This document shows, in pieces, positions 1 through 6,300 of a DNA stretch of 7,386 nucleotides. Source of the DNA: Thermoplasmata archaeon (lineage in GTDB: Archaea; Thermoplasmatota; Thermoplasmata; Lutacidiplasmatales; UBA184). Position numbers and translations under genes: made by a program. Within the stretch, counting starts at the first letter, position 1. The number at the start of each line of letters is the position of its first letter. The stretch spans positions 1-7,386 of the forward strand of contig JASHSX010000010.1 of NCBI GenBank assembly GCA_030040865.1. Reading direction: 5' to 3'. The notes below the pieces were generated by a model. It did no database searches, had not been told where the DNA came from, and saw only the letters and a list, made by a program, of their open reading frames with translations.

Positions 1-588
1 GTCCACGCGTACTTCGGCGACAGCAACGCCGACGGCCTTCGCCGGTTCCTCGCGAACGAGATCGACGACCGGGAGTTCGTCCGCACGGACGTGCGGGTCT
101 GGTGGAAGCATGCACCGGACCTGACGATCGAGGACCTGGAGCGGATCCTCGAGGACGTCCCGCTGATGCCGGGCGCCGGCCGGCTCGTCGCAGGGCTCCG
201 GGATCGCGGGGTCCGGACCGCGATCGTCAGCGGCGGCATCGACGTCCTCGCCCGGCGGATCGGGCGCGAGCTCGGCATCGACGTCGTGCTCGCGAACGGC
301 TTCCGCGTCACCGCGGACGGTCGCCTTACTGGCGAGGGGATCATCCGCGTCCCGATCCAGGAGAAGGAGGCGGTCCTCGCGGGTCTCCAAGAGCAACTCG
401 GATTCTCGCCCCAGGAGACCGCCTCCGTGGGCAACTCCGCGATCGACGTGGGCCTGTTCCGCCGGAGCCGCATCGGTATCGCCTTCCTTCCGGAGGACGA
501 CGAGGTCCGGCGAGCGGCCACCCACATCGTCGCCGACCGCGACCTCGGTCAGGTCCTGCCGCTCCTCGAGGCGTTCCCGGCGGGGTAG
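1..588 (+). CDS. HAD-superfamily phosphatase, phosphoserine phosphatase-like (5' partial)
   Basis: The frame is open from base 1 to the TAG at 586-588, giving 195 visible residues; the true start lies left of the window, so a GTG at 91 is internal. The visible part matches the C-terminal two thirds of a SerB-like HAD hydrolase (class IB), a soluble Mg-dependent enzyme hydrolysing phosphate monoesters such as phosphoserine. Motif II is the serine of IVSGG (visible residue 77). Motif III is probably Lys122 in QEKEAV. Motif IV is SVGNSAIDVGLF (142-153), followed by the usual GIAF strand. The nucleophile motif DxDGT is not in the window. Oddly, the first Asp of the canonical GDGxND is Asn145, while the second Asp (149) is kept. 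This may be a clade-specific variant or may mean altered activity. Substrate is unproven; serine synthesis is only one possibility. The next gene starts 48 nt downstream behind its own promoter-like element. Confidence 0.8.
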   Translation, partial: VHAYFGDSNADGLRRFLANEIDDREFVRTDVRVWWKHAPDLTIEDLERILEDVPLMPGAGRLVAGLRDRGVRTAIVSGGIDVLARRIGRELGIDVVLANGFRVTADGRLTGEGIIRVPIQEKEAVLAGLQEQLGFSPQETASVGNSAIDVGLFRRSRIGIAFLPEDDEVRRAATHIVADRDLGQVLPLLEAFPAG

Positions 589-601
589 GCGGTCGCGGGA
601 A

Positions 602-610
602 CCGTTAAAG
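602..610 (+). promoter_or_regulatory. Putative archaeal TATA box (box A) for the aIF2-beta operon
   Basis: An A/T-rich CCGTTAAAG stands out in GC-rich surroundings, with its TTAA beginning 32 nt before the ATG at 637. With the usual archaeal TATA-to-start distance of about 25 nt, transcription would begin a few bases before the ATG, giving a leaderless or near-leaderless mRNA. This agrees with the absence of a Shine-Dalgarno sequence before that ATG. The 8-mer ACCGTTAA recurs upstream of the surface-protein gene at the right end. Confidence 0.5.
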
Positions 611-636
611 GCCGCCTGAAGGTCCCCGCTCGCTCC

Positions 637-1254
637 ATGGAACCGTACTCCGCCCTGCTCGAGCGGGCCCGCGAGAAGCTGCCCCCGGTCCAGACCGGCG
701 GCGAGCGCTTCCAGGTGCCCGATCCGGACATCATGACCGACGGGAAGAACACCGTCATCCGGAACTTCCAGGAGATCTGCGGGGTCCTGCGGCGGGACCC
801 GGACCACGTGATCGGCTACCTCGCGAAGGAGTTCGGGTGCCCCGGTGTCCTCGACCTCCCCCGGGCCACCCTCAAGTCCCGGCTCGCCAAGGACGCCATC
901 GCGCAGCGCATCCGCGAGTACACCGCGAAGTACGTGATCTGCTCCGAGTGCAAGCGCCCGGACACGCACCTCGTGAAGGACGGACGCCTCACGCTCCTCG
1001 TCTGCGAGGCGTGCGGTGCGCAGCGACCGGTCACCGTGCGCCGGGTGATCACCCCGGAGAAGCCGCGAGCCCCGGTCGTCGTCGGCGAGGTGTACCGCGT
1101 CACGATCGAGGATGTGGGCCGGCGAGGCGACGGCGTTGCGAAGAAGGAAGGGTTCGTCATCTTCGTGACAGGGGCGACGCAGCGCGGCACGACCGTGAAC
1201 GCCAAGATCACGAAGGTGCTCGGCAACAACGCCTACGCGGTGGTCCAACCGTAG
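637..1254 (+). CDS. eif2b: Translation initiation factor aIF2 subunit beta with C-terminal TRAM domain
   Basis: This is the beta subunit of the heterotrimeric aIF2 complex, which brings initiator Met-tRNA to the small ribosomal subunit. The 205 residues show the family order: an N-terminal helix (LLERAREKLP, 7-16) of the type that contacts the gamma subunit, a central alpha/beta domain (about 25-98, with TVIRNFQEIC), and a C-terminal zinc ribbon with C102/C105 (CSEC) and C123/C126 (CEAC). Most archaeal aIF2-beta proteins end near residue 140. Here a TRAM domain follows (about 147-203, GEVYRVTIEDVGRRGDGVAK onwards, then GTTVNAKITKV), an RNA-binding beta-barrel also seen fused to aIF2-beta in some euryarchaea. 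The ATG at 637 is chosen because it gives the standard N-terminus and lies just past the TATA-like box, without a Shine-Dalgarno site. It heads a likely operon: the protease gene starts 6 nt after its stop. Confidence 0.95.
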   Translation: MEPYSALLERAREKLPPVQTGGERFQVPDPDIMTDGKNTVIRNFQEICGVLRRDPDHVIGYLAKEFGCPGVLDLPRATLKSRLAKDAIAQRIREYTAKYVICSECKRPDTHLVKDGRLTLLVCEACGAQRPVTVRRVITPEKPRAPVVVGEVYRVTIEDVGRRGDGVAKKEGFVIFVTGATQRGTTVNAKITKVLGNNAYAVVQP

Positions 1255-1260
1255 CGGACG

Positions 1261-2229
1261 ATGCGCAGCGCTCGGTGGCTCGGGCTGCTCGCGCTGTACG
1301 TCGGAGCCCAGCTGGTGGGCCTCGCGCTCGCCGACCCGTTCCGGTCGGCCGGCCTCTCGTCGACCTCGAACGCCCAGAGCGCGACCGCCCCGCTCGAGAT
1401 CATCGCCATCATCGTGGTCGCCCCGCTCGCGATCCTGCTGATCGCGCGATGGAAGGGTGGGCTCGTCGCGCTCCGCCACCTGATCCTGCTCGCGATCGCC
1501 GGGGCGCTCTTCTTCACGCTCGACGCGACGTTCTCCCTCCTGCCGCCCGGGCTCCTCCTCCAGCCTCCGTACGCCGCGGAGATCGTCCTCGACCCGGCCG
1601 GGATCGCCGCCGGGACCCTGAGCGCCGCCCTCTACCTCGCCCTGCTCATGGAGCCGCAGTGGTACGTCGTCGACCTCGTCGGATTCCTCGCGGCCGGTTC
1701 GCTCATCGCGATCCTGGGGATCTCCTTCGCGATCCTGCCGGCGTTCATCCTGCTCATCGCCCTCCTCGTCTACGATGCGATCGCGGTCTACGGTACGAAG
1801 CACATGGTCTCGCTCGCCGAGGTCGTGACCGACATGAAGCTCCCGATCCTGATGGTGATGCCCGAGACGGCGGGATACGACTACGCGCACTCCGGGAGCC
1901 TGAAGGAGCAGCGCGCCCAGCCCGTGGAGGAGCGGGCCGCGCTGTTCATGGGTCTCGGGGACGTCGTGATCCCGGGAACGCTCGTGGCCGCGGCGTTCGT
2001 CTGGCTCCCTTCGAGCCCGCACGTCTTCGGGCTCGGGGCGAACGCCGTGCTCGCGCTCGCCGCGCTCGTGGGCTCGCTCGTCGGGTACGGGGTCCTGATG
2101 ACTCTCGTCCTCCGCGGCAATCCCCAGGCCGGCCTCCCGCTGCTGAACAGCGGCGCGATCGCGGGATACGTGATCGCCTACCTGCTCGTGTTCCGTTCGT
2201 ACACGCTCGGGTTCACGGGAGCGATCTGA
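1261..2229 (+). CDS. Presenilin/signal-peptide-peptidase family intramembrane aspartyl protease (archaeal PSH, A22-like)
   Basis: A 322-residue, very hydrophobic protein with about nine predicted membrane helices (roughly 7-24, 45-62, 68-88, 115-131, 133-150, 152-177, 226-248, 257-284, 295-312), the presenilin topology. Both catalytic aspartates are visible: D172 in VYDAIAVYG at the end of helix 6, and D234 in FMGLGDVVIPG in helix 7, matching the YD and GLGD signatures. The third signature, PAL, is not present literally; QAGLPLLNSGA (289-299) at the start of helix 9 sits in its place. The family cleaves substrate transmembrane helices within the membrane; the natural substrates of archaeal members are largely unknown. 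The ATG lies 6 nt after the aIF2-beta stop with no clear Shine-Dalgarno site, so translation is probably coupled. Deoxyhypusine synthase follows after 21 nt. Family assignment is strong; the role in this operon is unknown. Confidence 0.9.
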   Translation: MRSARWLGLLALYVGAQLVGLALADPFRSAGLSSTSNAQSATAPLEIIAIIVVAPLAILLIARWKGGLVALRHLILLAIAGALFFTLDATFSLLPPGLLLQPPYAAEIVLDPAGIAAGTLSAALYLALLMEPQWYVVDLVGFLAAGSLIAILGISFAILPAFILLIALLVYDAIAVYGTKHMVSLAEVVTDMKLPILMVMPETAGYDYAHSGSLKEQRAQPVEERAALFMGLGDVVIPGTLVAAAFVWLPSSPHVFGLGANAVLALAALVGSLVGYGVLMTLVLRGNPQAGLPLLNSGAIAGYVIAYLLVFRSYTLGFTGAI

Positions 2230-2237
2230 CCGGGAGC

Positions 2238-2243
2238 GGAGGG
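2238..2243 (+). promoter_or_regulatory. Shine-Dalgarno site that fixes the GTG start of deoxyhypusine synthase
   Basis: GGAGGG ends 7 nt before the GTG at 2251 and lies in the 21-nt gap after the protease stop codon. It is the clearest ribosome binding site in the window. It supports GTG rather than a downstream ATG as the start, and internal translation from a polycistronic message. Confidence 0.7.
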
Positions 2244-2250
2244 AGAGGCG

Positions 2251-3192
2251 GTGCCGCGCAAGGTGGAGGACATCCGGATCGACGACGCGCCGACGCTCGA
2301 CCGGCTCGCCCGGCGTATGGAGGCGGCCGGCGGCTTCAGCGCGAAGGGGGTCGCCGACGGGGTCGACCTCCTCGCTCGGATCCTCGGGGACCGCGAGATG
2401 ACCACCTTCCTCTCGTTCCCGGCCGACCTCGTCGCCACGGGAACACGAGGCGTGCTCGCCTCGCTGGTCCGGGACGGATACGTCGATGCGATCGTCACCA
2501 CCTGCGGCACGCTCGACCACGATCTCGCACGCGCCTTCCGCCCGTACTACCACGGCGCGTGGGACCTCGACGACCGGGACCTGCGGCGCCGCCGGATGTA
2601 CCGGCTCGGGAACGTCGTGATCCCCGAGGCGAACTACGGAACGATCGTCGAACGGAAGATGCAGGCCCTCCTGAAGCGGCTCTGGGCGGAAGGGACCCGG
2701 TCCCTCTCGAGCCGGGCGCTCGCCGCTGCGATCGGCGCGTCGATCCCGGCCACGGCCCGATCGAGCATCCTGCGCGCGGCCTACGAGCGGCGCGTCCCCG
2801 TGATCGTTCCCGGGATCACGGACGGCGCCGTCGGCTCCCAGCTCTGGCTCTTCTGGCAGGACCACCGGGCGTTGACGCTCGACCTCTTCTCGGACGAGCA
2901 GGCGCTCTCCGACCTCGTCTTCGACGCCCGCCGGACCGGAGCGATCCTCCTGGGCGGAGGGATCTCGAAGCACCACACGATCTGGTGGAACCAGTTCCGC
3001 GACGGGCTCGATGCCGCGCTCTACCTCACGACGGCGGTCGAGTGGGACGGGAGCCTCTCCGGCGCCCGGACCCGCGAGGCGATCTCGTGGGGTAAGGTGA
3101 AGACGACCGCGAAGCACCAGACGGTCGAGGGCGACGTGACCGTACTGCTCCCGTTCATGGTCGGTGCGGCGCTCGAGCGCCTGCGCCGATAG
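2251..3192 (+). CDS. dys: Deoxyhypusine synthase
   Basis: A 313-residue NAD-dependent enzyme that transfers the aminobutyl group of spermidine to one lysine of aIF5A, the first step of hypusine formation. Family signatures appear in order: the nucleotide-binding stretch FLSFPADLVATGTRGVLASL (53-72), VTTCGTLDHDL (82-92), the TDG of PGITDGAVGS (187-196), GGGISKHH (235-242) with the active-site histidine region, and AISWGKVKTTAKH (277-289) in which K282 corresponds to the lysine that carries the enzyme-substrate imine. Length and order are normal, so it looks intact. Start is GTG, supported by GGAGGG 7 nt upstream and by the expected N-terminal length. It is the last gene of the likely aIF2-beta/protease operon; 57 nt separate it from the tRNA gene. 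No aIF5A gene lies in the window. Some archaeal relatives act as broader homospermidine or deoxyhypusine synthases, so exact substrate range is inferred. Confidence 0.93.
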   Translation: MPRKVEDIRIDDAPTLDRLARRMEAAGGFSAKGVADGVDLLARILGDREMTTFLSFPADLVATGTRGVLASLVRDGYVDAIVTTCGTLDHDLARAFRPYYHGAWDLDDRDLRRRRMYRLGNVVIPEANYGTIVERKMQALLKRLWAEGTRSLSSRALAAAIGASIPATARSSILRAAYERRVPVIVPGITDGAVGSQLWLFWQDHRALTLDLFSDEQALSDLVFDARRTGAILLGGGISKHHTIWWNQFRDGLDAALYLTTAVEWDGSLSGARTREAISWGKVKTTAKHQTVEGDVTVLLPFMVGAALERLRR

Positions 3193-3206
3193 GGCGGCCC
3201 GCCCCC

Positions 3207-3217
3207 GAGCCTTTATC
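3207..3217 (+). promoter_or_regulatory. Putative TATA box for the tRNA-Lys gene
   Basis: CTTTATC, preceded by a purine-rich GAG that could serve as a BRE, lies in an otherwise almost pure G/C stretch. It begins about 38 nt before the mature tRNA 5' end, which would place transcription start roughly ten bases upstream of the tRNA. That distance is usual for an archaeal tRNA with a short 5' leader removed by RNase P. Confidence 0.6.
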
Positions 3218-3249
3218 TCCCGCGGCCCGGGTGGGCCGAGCCGTTCCGC

Positions 3250-3324
3250 GGGCCCGTAGCTCAGTCCGGTCAGAGCAGGCGGCTCTTAACCGCAAGATCG
3301 GGGGTTCGAATCCCTCCGGGCCCG
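3250..3324 (+). tRNA. trnK: tRNA-Lys, anticodon CUU
   Basis: The 75-nt sequence folds by hand into a full cloverleaf. The acceptor stem is GGGCCCG with CGGGCCC (7 bp), with discriminator G73. The D-stem is GCTC/GAGC. The anticodon loop is CTCTTAA, with T33 and anticodon CTT. The variable loop is 5 nt. The T-stem is GGGGG/CCCTC with one G-U pair and loop TTCGAAT. The anticodon stem has four Watson-Crick pairs, but its outermost pair (27-43) is a G-A mismatch. No CCA is encoded and no intron is present. The tRNA runs convergently towards the surface-protein gene; its last base is 23 nt from that gene's stop codon, and no T-rich terminator is visible in the gap. Confidence 0.95.
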
Positions 3325-3347
3325 TCGAACCCGAACGGTTGAGAGGG

Positions 3348-6300
3348 TCAGGGCGCCGGGCCGCCCGGCGGCGGCCCGGATCCGGGCGGGGGCGTAGACG
3401 ATCCGCCCTCGGGGGGCTTCCACTCGGACGCCGGTTTCGGCGGCTCCTTCTTGTTGTCGCGCCGGCGGCGGGACGCGATCAGCACGATCAGGACGAGCGC
3501 GAGCGCGACGATCCCCGCGGCCACCCAGGTCCAGGGGAACGGCGATGAGCTCGAGGTCGTGGAGCCGGAGGACGAGGAGTTGGCGGTCACCCCGAGGGTC
3601 GCGCTAGCGTTCGCGAAGTTCCCGAAGGAGTCGTTGACCTCGATCTGGGGCGTGTAGGACCCTTTCGCCGTGGGCGTGCAGACGAGCGTCGAGGAGTCCG
3701 CGCTCGAACAGCCCGGCGGCAGGGCGGTATATCGGTACGTGAGCGCTCCGGTGAAGTATCCAGCCACCGAGGTCGTGAGCGTGCTCGAATTGCCCAGACC
3801 GATCGAGGTCGGCGACGCGACCAGGGTCGCCGTGAGATGCGCCTCGACCGAGAGCGTGGCCGAGCCGATCGCATGCTGCCCGACCGGGTCGGTGACGTTC
3901 ACCTCGATCGTGTAGACGCCGACCTGGGTCGGCGTGCACGCGAGCGTGGACGCGTTCGCGCTCGTGCAGCCCGCCGGGAGATCGAGGTACGCGTACGTGA
4001 GTGGGGCTTGGCCCCCGCTCGGGGTCGCGGTCAGCGTCGTCGAGCGGCCCAGAAGGATCGGGGTCGGTTCGGCGGTCAGCCCCGTGGTGAGCGGAGGGAA
4101 TACCTTCGTCACCGTGAGCTCGGCGGTCGCTGCCGCGACGTCCCCGATCGAGTCGTTGACCTCTACCTTAGGGGAGAACCGGCCGGCGGCAGAGGGAGTG
4201 CAGCTCAGATGAGCCGTGTCGTCCGAAACACATCCCGCGGGTAGATCCGAGTACACGTACGTCAGAGACCCGTTCGGGTTCCCACTCACGGTCGCGCTGA
4301 GAGTCGTTGTGTTCCCGAGGTCGATCGAGTCGGGGCTCGCGCCCAACACGGCGGCCAGGCTACCGACGAACAGGCGTGCCGTGGCGTTGGCCATCGAGTC
4401 GACGTTGTCCGATACGTTAACGCCGATCACGAACGAGCCCGCTTCGGTTGGCTCGCAGTCGAGCGTGGAGGAATTCTCGCTCGTGCATCCGCTCGGGAGG
4501 GTCGAGTAGGTGAACGTGAACGGCGCCACCCCACCGCTCACTGTCGCCGTGATCGTGGTCGTGTTGTTGACGGGCAGCGCCGAAGGCTCGGCCTCGAGGG
4601 TGACTCCCAGGGGCCCGGTGCGTGCCGTCACGGTGAGCGTCGCGGACGCCTTCCCCGATCCGCCGCCGGTCTGGTTCACGAAGACCCACACCGTGTAGGT
4701 TCCCGTCCGGTTCGGGGTGCATGGGAGGTCCTTTTCATTGACCGTAACGCACCCGGGGGGCAGACCGGTGTAGTTGTAGGTCAGTGTCGACACGGGGTTC
4801 TCGACCGTCGTCTCGAACTCGGTGGTCGAGCCGTTCTCGACCGTCGAGGGTTCGGCATTCAGATAGACGACCAGCGGGGGCGGTGGTTTGGTCACAGCGC
4901 CCGTGCTCAGTTGATAGACCGCGCCGGGGTAGGTGCCGGAGACGAAGAGGTCGCCCGTAACGCCGTCCCACGCGAGGGGTCCTAGACTGTCCCCGAACTG
5001 GAGATACCCGTAGTAGGTCCTATTCGTCGCGTTGATGAATCCCAACTCACCACCGGGCACGAGCGGGATCTCGGTCGGCTCGGTGAAGATGATCGTCTCG
5101 TTCGTCGCGTCGTACGTAAGGAACGTCGGGTAGCCCAAGTAGCCGGTTGGGATCGGGCCGAACGCCGCGTACGTGGTCGCGTTGAAGACCGCGACGTCTC
5201 CCTCGTCGCTGTCGCCGACGAAGATCGTTTGATTCACGGGGTCGTACGCGAGTCCGAGAGGTTCATCTCCCACGTCGTCGATCGTCTTTACCACGCTAAG
5301 GTCGGGCGGCGATCCGCCGATCACGCTCAGGGTGTCGCTGTCCTCGTTCGAGACGAATATCGTATTGTCGCCCGAGTCGAAGACGGCGCCGATCGGATTG
5401 CTTCCAACGTCGACCCACTCCACCACACCGGGCACACCCGGCTGGAGCACCGTGACATTGTTGTTCCCAAAATTGTCGACGAACAGCAGGTCGTCGAGCG
5501 TATCGAAGGCCATACCGGCCGGATAGGAGAAGTCGGTCGTCGGGAAATACGAGACCGTGTAGTTGAGCGCATCGACGACCGCGACGTCCGCTTGGCTCAC
5601 GTTGTATGGGTCGAAGTCGACGAAGACCGTGTTGTTGTCGGGATCGTAGACCACGGAACCCCCTACCCATCTTGGGGAGAGTGTATTGTAGCCGACGAAG
5701 AGCGAGTGGGTCACTTGATCGGTCTCCGCGTTGACCCAGTCGAGGTCACCCGATTGACCGTCGTACACGAACGCGATGTTCCCTGCCGAGTTCGTCGCGA
5801 CCCCGTATGGGAGGTCATACAGGGGACCCCAGGCGGCGATCCCGTTCGTCGCGGCCGATATCTCCGTGAGATTGACGGACGGACCGTGGTCCTGGTCCTG
5901 TTCGACGACCAAGACCCGGCCCATGGCGGCGTCAAACTCCATGCTGTCCGGGTTCGAGCCCTTGGCAAGTGTCGTCACCGCCACCGGGGCGTTGACGGAT
6001 CCCGAGGTAGGCGCTGGCGAGTACTCGGTCACGTTGTCTTGGAAAAACTGGGCTACGAACAAGGCACCGTTGGATGTATCAAGGGCCAACCCGTCGTAGG
6101 CGTAGGTCTCGCCGGGCGCTAGGGAGATCGATCCGACCCAAGTGCTGGTGGCCGGGTCCAAAATCTGAACCCCCGGGCTCAGCCCGGAGACGTAGAGGAG
6201 ATTATTGTCTGGATCGAAGAGCGAGATCCCGGCCTGCCCGGAGCCGTTCAAGCTGAGATCGGCGTGGTCTGTCGCAGGGTCTGTCTGAGGGAACCCGGTA

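Noticed and set aside
91..93. GTG at 91 as start of the HAD phosphatase
   Set aside because: The same frame is open back to base 1 with protein-like sequence, and the essential DxDGT motif must lie further upstream.
837..3095. Long open frame of 752 codons on the + strand across the aIF2-beta, protease and deoxyhypusine synthase genes
   Set aside because: Its translation is Arg/Pro/Gly-rich without domains, and it runs in a different frame through three well-recognised genes. This is the usual shadow in GC-rich coding DNA.
3250..3324. tRNA-Lys as an integration site for a mobile element
   Set aside because: No second copy of the tRNA 3' end, no integrase and no phage-like gene was seen in the window.
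3328..3340. AACC/GGTT stem after the tRNA as a terminator
   Set aside because: Only 4 bp, with no T-run after it; too weak to support.
5229..6122. Open frame of 297 codons on the + strand opposite the propeller repeats
   Set aside because: The Val/Asp/Arg/His-rich translation is the antisense image of the repeated blade codons. It has no recognisable domain or promoter.
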